Shown here piece by piece: positions 5,781 through 14,449 of a stretch of DNA of 33,758 nt. Numbering within the stretch: the stretch's first letter is position 1; each line of letters begins with the position of its first letter. The notes below the pieces were generated by a model. That model searched no databases. It was given only the letters and a program-made list of their open reading frames with translations, and was not told where the DNA came from. Both the position numbers and the translations under genes were made by a program. This DNA is from Gemmatimonadales bacterium (lineage in GTDB: Bacteria > Gemmatimonadota > Gemmatimonadetes > Longimicrobiales > Gaopeijiaceae), in assembly GCA_007692665.1 (NCBI GenBank), contig REBP01000145.1:1-33758 (forward strand), written 5' to 3'.

Positions 5781-8771
5781 ATGTTGGCATCAGTAATTCG
5801 AGCGTTCGTGGGGCTTGGTAGCGCGACCCTCCTGCTGCTGGCCCTTCCGGTCCCCGGATTCCTGCCTGGCGTTCTCGGAGCACAGCAGGCGGTCGTTGTG
5901 ACAGGCACGGTCGTCGATGCCGTGACCGGAGAGGGCGTTTCCACCGTGCGTGTGGAGCTGGAGGGGGCTGGCCGCAGCGCGGTCACGCAGCCCAACGGCA
6001 GCTTTCAGATCGAGGTTCCCGGGCTCGACGCGATCCTGGTCTTCTCGCGGATCGGGTACGAGAGACTTCCCGTCGAACTCGAGGGCCGGACCACGCTTCG
6101 GGTGGAACTGGGGCGGAGTTCGATCCAGCTGGAGGAGCTGGTGGTGGTCGGCTACGGCAGCCAGCGACGCCGGGACCTCACGGGGGCCGTGGCCTCGATC
6201 TCGCGAGCGGACATCGCGGAACTGCCCGTCTACTCCATCGAGAACCTTCTCCAGGGCATGGCTTCGGGGGTCGAGGTGACTGCGAACGGCTACCGCCCGG
6301 GGCAGTCGTCCACCATCCGCATTCGCGGGACCCGGTCACTCTCGGCCAGCAACGACCCCCTCTTTGTCGTCGACGGCGTACCGGTCGAGGGCGGGATCAT
6401 GGATCTCGCCCCGCAGGATATCGAGTCGATCGAGATCCTCAAGGACGCATCTTCCACGGCGATCTACGGGTCGCGGGGTGCGAACGGGGTCATCCTCATC
6501 ACGAGCACACGGGGCTTCGAGGGCCCGACCCGCTTCCGGTACAGCGGGTCCGTCGGAACCCAGCGGGCGACGCACAGGCTCAGGATGATGGATGCGGAGC
6601 GGTACGCCGAGATGAAGCGGCAGGCAGAAATGCACCAGGGAACGTACACGACCGACGAATCCCTCTTCGAGCCCTTCGAACTCCGGGCGCTGCAGCAGGG
6701 AATCTCCGTCGACTGGCAGGACCTCATCTACCGCTCCGGCACGCAGCACGATCACCAGCTCTCCATTACCGGCGGTACGGACCGGACCCGGGTTGCCCTC
6801 TCGGGGAGTTACACCGGACACGAGGCCATCGCGGCCAACAACGACTACGCACGCTATTCCAGCCGCGTGAACCTGGATCACCGGGCAACCGATCGGCTCA
6901 ACCTCGGCGTCTCGGCGCTCTTCAGTCACAGCATCACGCACCAAGGGGGGAGCTTCGGGAACGTGGTGAGGGTGAATCCGATGGCCGAGCCCTGGGATGA
7001 GGAGGGCAACCTCGTCTTCCTCCCCGCCGGCGACCCCTTCCAGGAAAACCCCCTCTTCGATTTCGACCGACAGAACCACGAGGACCAGCGGCGGCGGTCC
7101 CGGGTGCTTGCGAACCTCTTCGCCGAGGTCGACCTGCGGGACGACCTCTCGTACCGGCTGAATTTCGCCCCCGATCTCTCCTTCGCCCGAAGGGGTCTCT
7201 TTCGCGGAAGCGAGACGATCGCGAATGCCCTCGGGCCGGCAGACGCCCGGGTGGAGCATGACAACACCAGGTCGATCCTCCTCGAGCACATCGTGGACTT
7301 CAATCGACGCTTCCTGGGGGAGCACCTCTTCCAGGCGACCGGTCTCTACAGCATGCAGCTCTACAACCGGGAAGAGAGCATGCTCGCCGTCCGGGGCCTC
7401 CCGTACGAGCACCAGCGCTTTCACAACCTTGGAACGGCCATCGAGACCACGGACCGGTCGAGCCGCCTTCGGGAGTGGGCCCTCGAGTCGTACATGCTGA
7501 GGCTCAACTATTCCTACTCCGACCGGTACATCGCCACGCTCACCGGACGGGTGGATGGTTCGTCGCGGCTCGCCGAAGGCAACAAGCATGGTTTCTTCCC
7601 CTCGGCCGCCCTCGCCTGGAGGGTGATCGACGAGCCCTTCCTGCAGGATCTCGAGAGTGTCTCGGAACTCAAGCTCCGGCTCAGCTACGGAATGACGGGA
7701 AACACGGCGATCCAGCCCTACCAGACCCAGGGCGGGCTGTCGAGGACCCCCTACAACTTCGGGGGACGGAGCGTCTTCGGGTTCGAGAACCGGGACATCG
7801 CGAACCCGAGTCTCCAGTGGGAGACGACGACGCAGCTCAACCTCGGCGTCGACGTCGGCCTCATGGACAATCGCTTCGCCGCGGCCATCGAGGTCTACCA
7901 GGCCGACACGGACAACCTTCTCATGGCCCGTGCGCTGCCGGCGACCTCCGGGTACTCGAGCATCATCGAGAACGTCGGGTCGACCCGGAACCGGGGGGTC
8001 GAGCTGTCCCTTTCGTCGGTCAACTTCACCACGGCCGGTGGCCTGACCTGGAGCACCAACCTGAATGTCGCCGCCAACCGGAACCAGATCACGAGTCTCT
8101 ACGGGGGGCTCGAGAGCGACCCGGGGAACGGCTGGTTCGTCGGGTCATCGATCAACTCGCATTTCGACTACCAGTTCGACGGGATCTGGCAGCTCGACGA
8201 GGCAGAGGAGGCGGCAAGGTACGGTTTCCAGCCCGGCGACATCAAGCTGCGGGACCTGAACGGGGATGGCCGCATCTCGAGCGAGGATCGGGTCATCCTC
8301 GGGAGCCCGGACCCGAGCTGGACGCTGGGCATGACCAACCGGGTCCAGTACGGTCCTCTCGACGTCTCGGCCCTGGTCTACACGGCCCAGGGCGTGATGG
8401 TCAACAGCGGGGCCTACGGCGCCAGCGTGAACCCGCTCCGAGCGCGGTACAACAGCCGGGACGTGGATTTCTGGACGCCGGACAATCCCTCGAACGAGTA
8501 TCCGCGGCCCCAGTACGAGAACCGGGGTTCCTTCCAGAACGCGCTGAACTATCGCGACGGCTCATACCTCCGGGTACGCAACATCACCCTCGGATACAGG
8601 GCGCCCGGGGGCGTGCTGAGCCAGTTCGGCCTGGCCGGCGCACGCGCCCACTTCACGGCCCAGAACCCCTTCACCTTCACGAGCTTCGAAGGCTATGACC
8701 CCGAGGGGGCGACAGGGAGCAGCATGCCCAACTACCGGACGTTCATGATCGGCGTCGAAATCAGCCACTAA
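5781..8771 (+). CDS. SusC/RagA-family TonB-linked outer membrane transporter
   Basis: A 996-residue protein with a signal peptide (1-35), a carboxypeptidase-D-regulatory-like domain (about 38-112, VVVTGTVVDAVTGEGV to TLRVEL), a TonB-box-like LEELVVVGYG (117-126), a plug domain (about 130-245, with IRIRGTRSLSASNDPLFVVD, DIESIEILKDASSTAIYGSR and GANGVILITS), and a long barrel. This is the standard SusC layout and length: an energy-dependent outer-membrane channel that works with a SusD lid. The start is fixed by GGGAGGAG five bases upstream; the in-frame start at 5730 is ignored. The chain ends in GVEISH rather than an aromatic residue, a little unusual for a barrel. The SusD partner starts 12 bp downstream, and a phosphatase gene follows, which hints at a phosphorylated substrate. 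Confidence 0.95.
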   Translation: MLASVIRAFVGLGSATLLLLALPVPGFLPGVLGAQQAVVVTGTVVDAVTGEGVSTVRVELEGAGRSAVTQPNGSFQIEVPGLDAILVFSRIGYERLPVELEGRTTLRVELGRSSIQLEELVVVGYGSQRRRDLTGAVASISRADIAELPVYSIENLLQGMASGVEVTANGYRPGQSSTIRIRGTRSLSASNDPLFVVDGVPVEGGIMDLAPQDIESIEILKDASSTAIYGSRGANGVILITSTRGFEGPTRFRYSGSVGTQRATHRLRMMDAERYAEMKRQAEMHQGTYTTDESLFEPFELRALQQGISVDWQDLIYRSGTQHDHQLSITGGTDRTRVALSGSYTGHEAIAANNDYARYSSRVNLDHRATDRLNLGVSALFSHSITHQGGSFGNVVRVNPMAEPWDEEGNLVFLPAGDPFQENPLFDFDRQNHEDQRRRSRVLANLFAEVDLRDDLSYRLNFAPDLSFARRGLFRGSETIANALGPADARVEHDNTRSILLEHIVDFNRRFLGEHLFQATGLYSMQLYNREESMLAVRGLPYEHQRFHNLGTAIETTDRSSRLREWALESYMLRLNYSYSDRYIATLTGRVDGSSRLAEGNKHGFFPSAALAWRVIDEPFLQDLESVSELKLRLSYGMTGNTAIQPYQTQGGLSRTPYNFGGRSVFGFENRDIANPSLQWETTTQLNLGVDVGLMDNRFAAAIEVYQADTDNLLMARALPATSGYSSIIENVGSTRNRGVELSLSSVNFTTAGGLTWSTNLNVAANRNQITSLYGGLESDPGNGWFVGSSINSHFDYQFDGIWQLDEAEEAARYGFQPGDIKLRDLNGDGRISSEDRVILGSPDPSWTLGMTNRVQYGPLDVSALVYTAQGVMVNSGAYGASVNPLRARYNSRDVDFWTPDNPSNEYPRPQYENRGSFQNALNYRDGSYLRVRNITLGYRAPGGVLSQFGLAGARAHFTAQNPFTFTSFEGYDPEGATGSSMPNYRTFMIGVEISH

Positions 8772-8783
8772 CACAGCGAGAGG

Positions 8784-10442
8784 ATGATGGGATTCATCAT
8801 GACGGACCGGAAGAGAGAAACCCCCGGAAGGGGCACGAGGCGCCTCGGGCTCTGGCTCGCATTCCTCGGAATGACGGCTGGGGGATGCGTGGACCTCAAC
8901 GAGAACGTGGTCTCGGGGATCACGGCTCCGCAGTACTTCGGGACGGTGGCGGGGTTCGAAGACGCCGTCGTCGCGGCGTACCAGCCGCTGCGCACGTACT
9001 ACGGGAGCCAGAATGGCTGGGTCATGTCCAGCATCGGTACCGACCTCTGGAAGGACGGGAGCCTCAACCAGGACTGGTACAACCGATACACCGCAGGTCT
9101 CAATGGCAGCAGCCCCTTCGTGACGAACGTCTGGAACGGCATGTACCGCGGCATCAACAACGCCAACACGGTCATCGCCCGGGCCGACAACGTGGACGGC
9201 CTCAGCGCCTCGCTCCGGGATGTCCGGGTGGCGGAAGCCCGTTTCCTGAGAGCCCACTACTACTACCTCCTGGTGATGCACTACGGCCCGGTTCACCTGA
9301 CGCTCGAGGAGACGATCGGCGTCGAGACCGAGGCAAACCGGACCTCCGAGGAGGAAATCTTCGCCGTGATCCTCGACGATCTCGAGTTCGCCGTCCAGCA
9401 CCTGCTGGTGACACCGGACGACTGGGGCCGGGCAACCCGCGAGGCCGCCCGCCACATGCTGGCCAAGGTTCACCTCGTACTCGGCAACTGGGAGCAGGCG
9501 GCGGAGTACGCGCAGGCCGTCATCAACTCGGGAACGCACGCCCTTCTCGACGATTTCAACGACGTCTGGGACCACGACAACGAACAGCACGCCGAGGTGA
9601 TCTGGTCCGTCCAGTACACCGACGACCTGAACGCAAATGGTGGCGGCAACTGGGGTCACCTGGGCTTTCTTGCCCGGTACGACCAGGTCACCGGCATGGT
9701 TCGGGACCTGTGGAATGGACGCCCCTTCAGCCGGCTGCGTCCCACGACCTACATGCTGACCGAGGTGTTCGGCAACGATCCCGGGAATGGCGGCGTCAAC
9801 GTCGAGAACGACGTTCGCTACCATGCGAGCTTCAACGAAGTGTTCCTCTACAACGACCCCGCCGGCCTTCCGCCCGGGGCCGCTCTCGGCGACACGGCTG
9901 CCTGGTTCACTGCGGACTGGCGGGTTCAGGAGATGTCGGCGGAAGAGCGTGCGTCAGCCCCCTATCTCCTTCTGGGCGTCGACGACTTCACGATCCGCTG
10001 GTACCCCTCCCTCACGAAGGTTCGTGACCGGAATCGAGCCCACTTCCAGGACGCGGCAGGCTCGCGCGACCAGTTCGTGATGCGGCTTGCCGAGACCTAC
10101 CTCATCGCTGCCGAGGCGCTGATGATGATGGGGCGCTCCGGGGAGGCTGCCATGCATTTCAATGCGGTCCGGGCCCGCGCGGCCTATCCCGGCCGGGACA
10201 TTCCCCTGATCACCCCCGGGGAACTCGACATCGATGCGATCCTGGACGAGCGAGCCCGGGAGCTGGTGGGGGAGCAGCATCGATGGATCGACCTCAAGCG
10301 CACCGGCACGCTGGTCGAGCGGGTCCGGATGCACAACCCGTTCGCCACCGGCAACATCCAGGAGCACCACATGCTCCGCCCGATCCCCCAGACCCAGATC
10401 GATCGAACGAGCAACAACTACTCCCAGAATCCCGGATACTGA
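8784..10442 (+). CDS. SusD/RagB-family surface lipoprotein
   Basis: A 552-residue lipoprotein with lipobox GMTAGGC (Cys at about 35) followed by the typical SusD start VDLNENVVSGITAPQYF. It has the family's TPR-like helices (ARFLRAHYYYLLVMHYGPVHL, ATREAARHMLAKVHLVLGNW) and the conserved C-terminal phrases DERARELVGEQHRWIDLKRTGTL and HHMLRPIPQTQIDR. SusD proteins bind the oligomeric ligand at the cell surface and cap the SusC channel. Three in-frame ATGs lie at 8784, 8787 and 8799; GAGAGG directly before the first makes the second or third as likely, and the choice changes only the n-region of the signal. It is 12 bp after susC and 27 bp before the phosphatase gene, so the three form one operon. 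Confidence 0.94.
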   Translation: MMGFIMTDRKRETPGRGTRRLGLWLAFLGMTAGGCVDLNENVVSGITAPQYFGTVAGFEDAVVAAYQPLRTYYGSQNGWVMSSIGTDLWKDGSLNQDWYNRYTAGLNGSSPFVTNVWNGMYRGINNANTVIARADNVDGLSASLRDVRVAEARFLRAHYYYLLVMHYGPVHLTLEETIGVETEANRTSEEEIFAVILDDLEFAVQHLLVTPDDWGRATREAARHMLAKVHLVLGNWEQAAEYAQAVINSGTHALLDDFNDVWDHDNEQHAEVIWSVQYTDDLNANGGGNWGHLGFLARYDQVTGMVRDLWNGRPFSRLRPTTYMLTEVFGNDPGNGGVNVENDVRYHASFNEVFLYNDPAGLPPGAALGDTAAWFTADWRVQEMSAEERASAPYLLLGVDDFTIRWYPSLTKVRDRNRAHFQDAAGSRDQFVMRLAETYLIAAEALMMMGRSGEAAMHFNAVRARAAYPGRDIPLITPGELDIDAILDERARELVGEQHRWIDLKRTGTLVERVRMHNPFATGNIQEHHMLRPIPQTQIDRTSNNYSQNPGY

Positions 10443-10469
10443 CCCGATCCCCGCGCTGAAGGAATGCCG

Positions 10470-11777
10470 ATGAATCCCTGGACCCTGAACCACCCCCGTC
10501 TCCAGCCGGGCTGTCGGGGGGCCTGGGCGAGGATGGCCCCCGCCATCTCGGTCGTTCTGGCCCTGCTCCTCGGCGGACCTCCCCTCCTCGCCCAGGGGGG
10601 GAGTGGGAGTCCCATGGGCCTCCTCCTCACGTGGCAGCAGGATCCTCTTACCACGATGACCATCGACTGGCACACGGGTGCCACCTCCACCCCCCAGGAG
10701 GTCCGGTACCGAAGGGTGGGTGCATCCGATTGGAACGCGGGACCGACCCCGGAGGAATTTCCCTTTCCCCATGTCGAGGACGCCAGGATCCACCGGGTGG
10801 AACTCGTGGGACTCGAGCCTGGATCGCTCTACGAGTTCAACCTTTCCGAAGGCGGGCGCAACTACCGGTTCCGCACGATGCCGCAGGATCTCCAGCGTCC
10901 GGTTCGCTTCGCGTCGGGTGGGGATGTCCGGCACGAGCGGGAAATGATGGAGCGCATGAACCGGGTGGTCACACCCTACGATCCTGACTTCATCCTCTGG
11001 GCCGGGGACCTGGCGTACGCGGACGGATTGCCCGAGCGAGCCTATCGCTGGGTCGATTTCCTGGACGTCATGATGCGAACGCTCATCACGGCCGAGGGGC
11101 GCGTGATTCCGGTCCTGGCCGCGCCCGGCAATCACGAGGTGCGAGGGGGCTACTACCGGAACTCGGACGCCTGGGAGCCGGGACCCGAATGGCAACGGGA
11201 GTTCGCACCCTTCTACTACGCGCTCTTTGCATTTCCGGGGCATCCCGGCTACGGCGTGCTCGACTTTGCGGACTACCTCTCCATCGTCCTGCTGGACACG
11301 GACCACACCGGGCCGATGGCGGGTGATCAGACCGAGTGGCTCCGGACAACGCTCCGGGACCGGACGCACGTTCCCCATGTCTTCCCCACCTACCACGTTC
11401 CGGCGTATCCGTCGGTACGCAGCCCCGATGGAGGCGTCTCCACGCAGGTCAGGGAGACCTGGTCGCCCCTCTTCGAAGCGTTCGGAGTGCGCGTGGCGTT
11501 CGAGGCTCATGATCACGCATTCAAGCGCACGCATCCCATCCGGGCTGGAGCGGTGCACCCGGCCGGTGTCGTCTACATGGGAGATGGCGCCTGGGGGGTC
11601 CGAAACCGGATCATCGGCGCGAGCCACTCGGAGCCCGCGTGGTACATTGACCGGGCCCTCACGGATCGCCACTTCAGCCTGGTCACCCTTCATGGTCCAC
11701 ATCTTCACATCCTCACGGTGAACGAGGACGGACGGGTCATCGACGAGTTCCCCGAGGCGCCGACCATGCCCAGGTGA
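10470..11777 (+). CDS. Secreted metallophosphoesterase, purple-acid-phosphatase type
   Basis: A 435-residue exported phosphatase. After a signal peptide (to about 42, LLAQG) comes a fibronectin-like N-terminal domain (about 50-137, with TIDWHTG and HRVELVGLEPGSLYEFNL) and then a dinuclear-metal phosphoesterase domain. Its motifs are in order: GDVRHE (151-156), GDLAY (179-183), GNHE (220-223), His309 in YHVPAY, and HDH (347-349). This is the purple acid phosphatase layout, an enzyme that hydrolyses phosphate monoesters outside the cytoplasm. The ATG at 10470 has AAGGA six bases upstream; the ATG at 10464 touches that site and is unlikely. Being third in the SusC-SusD operon suggests that it dephosphorylates the imported ligand or releases phosphate from it. 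The precise substrate cannot be read from the sequence. Confidence 0.88.
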   Translation: MNPWTLNHPRLQPGCRGAWARMAPAISVVLALLLGGPPLLAQGGSGSPMGLLLTWQQDPLTTMTIDWHTGATSTPQEVRYRRVGASDWNAGPTPEEFPFPHVEDARIHRVELVGLEPGSLYEFNLSEGGRNYRFRTMPQDLQRPVRFASGGDVRHEREMMERMNRVVTPYDPDFILWAGDLAYADGLPERAYRWVDFLDVMMRTLITAEGRVIPVLAAPGNHEVRGGYYRNSDAWEPGPEWQREFAPFYYALFAFPGHPGYGVLDFADYLSIVLLDTDHTGPMAGDQTEWLRTTLRDRTHVPHVFPTYHVPAYPSVRSPDGGVSTQVRETWSPLFEAFGVRVAFEAHDHAFKRTHPIRAGAVHPAGVVYMGDGAWGVRNRIIGASHSEPAWYIDRALTDRHFSLVTLHGPHLHILTVNEDGRVIDEFPEAPTMPR

Positions 11778-11919
11778 CCTCCCGGCCACGTTGGTCGTGG
11801 TGGTCCTGTGGCGCCTTCCGTGCGACCTTACGGCAGGATGAGTGGTTCGGTGGCCCCGTGGCGTGCCCAGCCAGGCGACGGCGCTCGACCGAGCGTACCC
11901 GGGAAGGGGAGTACCTGCC

Positions 11920-12522
11920 ATGCCGACCATCGACCGCATCCTGGAAGAACAGGCCCGGATCGCCGGCATCGCCATCGAGGAGCTGGAGAGCGAGCAGTCC
12001 ATCGTCTACCTCGTGGACGCCAGCCTCCGGCTGATCTACTGCAACCCCGCCTGGGACCAGTTCGCCATCCGGAACAATGGCGACGGGCTCCAGTGGAACC
12101 GCCCCCGGGGAAGTGGCCTTCTCGAGGCCATCGCGACGCCTCTCCGTCCCTTCTACGAGGAGGGGTTCCGAAAGGTCAGGGAGACCGGGGAGACCTGGGA
12201 GCACAACTTCGAGTGCAGTTCCAGCGAGCTGTACCGGGTCTATCACATGCAGGTGAGGCCGCTGGAGGCGACAGGTGGCTTCATCGTCATCAACTCGCTC
12301 CTGGTGGAAACGCCCCATGGCGAGGACCGGGAGGCCATGCCCGGGGTGGCAGACCTCTACCTGGGGCAGGAAGACATCGTGACGATGTGCTCCCACTGCC
12401 GGCGGACCCGGACGAGTGACGGGAGCCAGCGGTGGGACTGGGTGCCCCGGTACCTCGAGGCGCCCCCGGAGCGGGTCTCCCATGGACTCTGCACAAGCTG
12501 CGTCGGGTATTTCTATCCCTGA
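11920..12522 (+). CDS. Stand-alone PAS-domain protein with C-terminal four-cysteine motif
   Basis: A 200-residue soluble protein. Residues about 26-130 are a PAS-type sensor fold (SIVYLVDASLRLIYCNPAWDQF, then an ETWEHNFEC strand and VYHMQVRPLE). The C-terminal 50 residues carry CSHC at 157-160 and CTSC at 191-194 around WVPRYLE, ending VSHGLCTSCVGYFYP. The same CxxC-WxxxxxYL-SHGxCxxC pattern is found at the ends of many PAS-containing signalling proteins and response regulators, where it probably binds a metal. Here there is no kinase, cyclase or DNA-binding domain, so it may act as a partner for another signalling protein. Start: GGGGAG nine bases upstream of the ATG. The last ten bases overlap the convergent tctA gene. 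Confidence 0.85.
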   Translation: MPTIDRILEEQARIAGIAIEELESEQSIVYLVDASLRLIYCNPAWDQFAIRNNGDGLQWNRPRGSGLLEAIATPLRPFYEEGFRKVRETGETWEHNFECSSSELYRVYHMQVRPLEATGGFIVINSLLVETPHGEDREAMPGVADLYLGQEDIVTMCSHCRRTRTSDGSQRWDWVPRYLEAPPERVSHGLCTSCVGYFYP

Positions 12523-14006
12523 CGCCTGGCCCGCATCGCCCCCACGAGGGGGAGCGCCAGGACCGCCAGGGTAACGCCCCAGATTCCCACCGCCAGGGGC
12601 GAGGAAACGAGGACGGACCAGTCTCCTCCCCCGAGGGCCAGGGCGCGCCGAAGGTTCTTTTCCATGAGGGGCCCGAGAACCAGCCCGAGGATCACCGGCG
12701 CCAGGGGAATCCCGACCTTGCGGAAGCCGTAGCCGGCCACCCCGAAGCCCACCATCAGGAAGAGGTCGAACACGCTCCCGTTCACCGCGTAGACCGCGAC
12801 GCAGCCGAGGGCGGCGATCCCGGGCACCAGGATCCACCGGGGGACCGACAGCACGCGGACGAAGACCCGGACCAGCGGAAGGTTCAGCGCCAGGAGAAAG
12901 AGGTTCCCGATGTACATGGAGGCGACGAGCCCCCAGAAAACCTCGGGATTCCGCTCCAGGAGCAGGGGTCCGGGTGTCACGTTGAGCCCCATGAGGGCCC
13001 CCAGGAGCACGGCGGTGGTGGCGCTTCCCGGCACCCCCAGCGTCAGGAGCGGAATCAGTGCGCCCGTTGCCGCGGCATTGTTCGCGGCTTCCGGCGCGGC
13101 CACCCCGCGGAGGTCACCCTTGCCGAAGGTCCCCTCCCGGTCCGAAATTCGCTGCTCGGCACCGTAGGCCACGAAGGTGGAGACGGTCCCCCCGGCCCCG
13201 GGAAGCACCCCCATCAGGAACCCGATGACGCTCCCCCGGAGCATGGACCACCCGGAGAAGGCCAGCTCCTTCATCGTCAGGCCTACCCGCCCGACACGGG
13301 TCGCGGCGGCTTCCCCCGCCCCGGTTCGCTCGAGGAGGAGGAACACCTCGCTGATGGCGAACAGCCCGATGGTGACCACCACGAAGTCGAGCCCGTCCAG
13401 GAGCCTGAGCTCCCCGAAGGTGAATCGGGCCACGGAGCTGTTGGGGTCGAGCCCGACCGACGCCAGGAGGAGTCCGACGCCGGTGGCCACCAGCGCCTTC
13501 GGGAAGCTGCCCCCCGAGAAGCTCGAGAGGGCCGCAAAGGCAAGCGCCATGAGGGCGACATACTCCGCCGGCCCGAACCGGAGCGCCCACGAGGCCAGGA
13601 GCGGAGCCAGCAGCACGAGGCCGAAGATCGAGAGCGTTCCACCCACGAAGGAGGCGATGGCCGCGGTGGCCAGCGCCGGGCCGGCCTTTCCCTGCTGCGT
13701 CAGCGGGTAGCCGTCGATGGCGGTGACCACCGACGACGTGGTGCCGGGCACGTTCAGCAGGATCGTGCTGATGGAATTGCCGTACTGGGAGCCGTAGTAG
13801 ATCCCCGCCAGGAGGATCAGCGCCGACTCCGCCGGAAGCCCCACGGCGAAGATCACCGGGAGGAGGATGGCAATGGCGTTGATGGGCCCGATGCCCGGGA
13901 GCATCCCCACCACCGTTCCCACCCCCACGCCCCCCAGGGCGAAGGCCAGGTTCAGGGGACGCAGCGCCACGGCGAACCCCTCCAGAAGGAGGCTGAAGCT
14001 GCTCAT
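12513..14006 (-). CDS. tctA: Tripartite tricarboxylate transporter, large membrane subunit TctA
   Basis: A 497-residue, very hydrophobic protein with about eleven or twelve membrane segments. It has the two family signatures: GTVVGMLPGIGPINAIA near residue 30 and GFLMGVLPGAGGTVSTFVAYG in the middle, plus GIYYGSQYGNSISTILLNVPGT, all hallmarks of TctA, the channel of the TTT family that imports tricarboxylates and other organic acids using an ion gradient. The start is the ATG overlapping the tctB stop as ATGA, with GGAGGGGG just before it. It ends in a short Arg-rich tail and overlaps the convergent PAS gene by ten bases. It is the last gene of the tctC-tctB-tctA operon. Confidence 0.95.
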   Translation of the reverse strand: MSSFSLLLEGFAVALRPLNLAFALGGVGVGTVVGMLPGIGPINAIAILLPVIFAVGLPAESALILLAGIYYGSQYGNSISTILLNVPGTTSSVVTAIDGYPLTQQGKAGPALATAAIASFVGGTLSIFGLVLLAPLLASWALRFGPAEYVALMALAFAALSSFSGGSFPKALVATGVGLLLASVGLDPNSSVARFTFGELRLLDGLDFVVVTIGLFAISEVFLLLERTGAGEAAATRVGRVGLTMKELAFSGWSMLRGSVIGFLMGVLPGAGGTVSTFVAYGAEQRISDREGTFGKGDLRGVAAPEAANNAAATGALIPLLTLGVPGSATTAVLLGALMGLNVTPGPLLLERNPEVFWGLVASMYIGNLFLLALNLPLVRVFVRVLSVPRWILVPGIAALGCVAVYAVNGSVFDLFLMVGFGVAGYGFRKVGIPLAPVILGLVLGPLMEKNLRRALALGGGDWSVLVSSPLAVGIWGVTLAVLALPLVGAMRARRQG

Positions 14007-14449
14007 CCGCCCCCTCCGGCCAGGAAGAGCCGACCCAGGGGAAGGGGCACGCTCAGCAGGTACACGAACAGAAGGTACATGGCCGCCGCGAGGCCGAGCG
14101 ATGCGGCGGCCGAGGGTACCGCGCGCCCCCCGAAAAGGCGGGCCAGCACCCACATGACCCCGGCCGTGGTGGTGATGAAGCCGAGCAGGGGGAGGAGGAC
14201 GGGGTAGAGCCCGAGCGCCACCAGCGCCAGGAGGAAAGGCCGAAGCCGTCCCGAGGGGAGCGACGGTCCCGCCCTCTCCTCGGGCCGGAGGAGCATGAAG
14301 GTCGCCCCCACCGCGATGAGCCCCGCCGCGACCCAGGGGAAGGCCCGGGGACCCACCGGGTCGGCGATGAAGTTCACCGTGTACCCCCGGGCCAGCCACG
14401 CCGCGACTGCGGCCAGGACCAGGAGTCCCGCGCCGGCAACCCGGTTCAC
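14003..14449 (-). CDS. tctB: Tripartite tricarboxylate transporter, small membrane subunit TctB
   Basis: A 148-residue protein with four predicted membrane helices (AGAGLLVLAAVAAWLARGY; RAFPWVAAGLIAVGATFMLL; RPFLLALVALGLYPVLLPLLGFITTT; SLGLAAAMYLLFVYLLSV), the size and layout of TctB. The phrase DPVGPRAFPWVAAGL is typical of the first loop. It starts with GTG that overlaps the tctC stop as GTGA, and its stop overlaps tctA, so all three subunits are translationally coupled. Sequence is poorly conserved in this family, so the identification rests on topology plus position between tctC and tctA. Confidence 0.88.
   Translation of the reverse strand: MNRVAGAGLLVLAAVAAWLARGYTVNFIADPVGPRAFPWVAAGLIAVGATFMLLRPEERAGPSLPSGRLRPFLLALVALGLYPVLLPLLGFITTTAGVMWVLARLFGGRAVPSAAASLGLAAAMYLLFVYLLSVPLPLGRLFLAGGGG

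Noticed and set aside
11778-11830. CCACG/CGTGG hairpin after the phosphatase gene as a terminator
   Set aside because: Only five base pairs and no T-run; not enough in this composition.
12432-14207. Plus-strand open frame opposite tctA
   Set aside because: Rich in Gln/Glu/His/Gly with no family match; tctA on the other strand has all its signatures.
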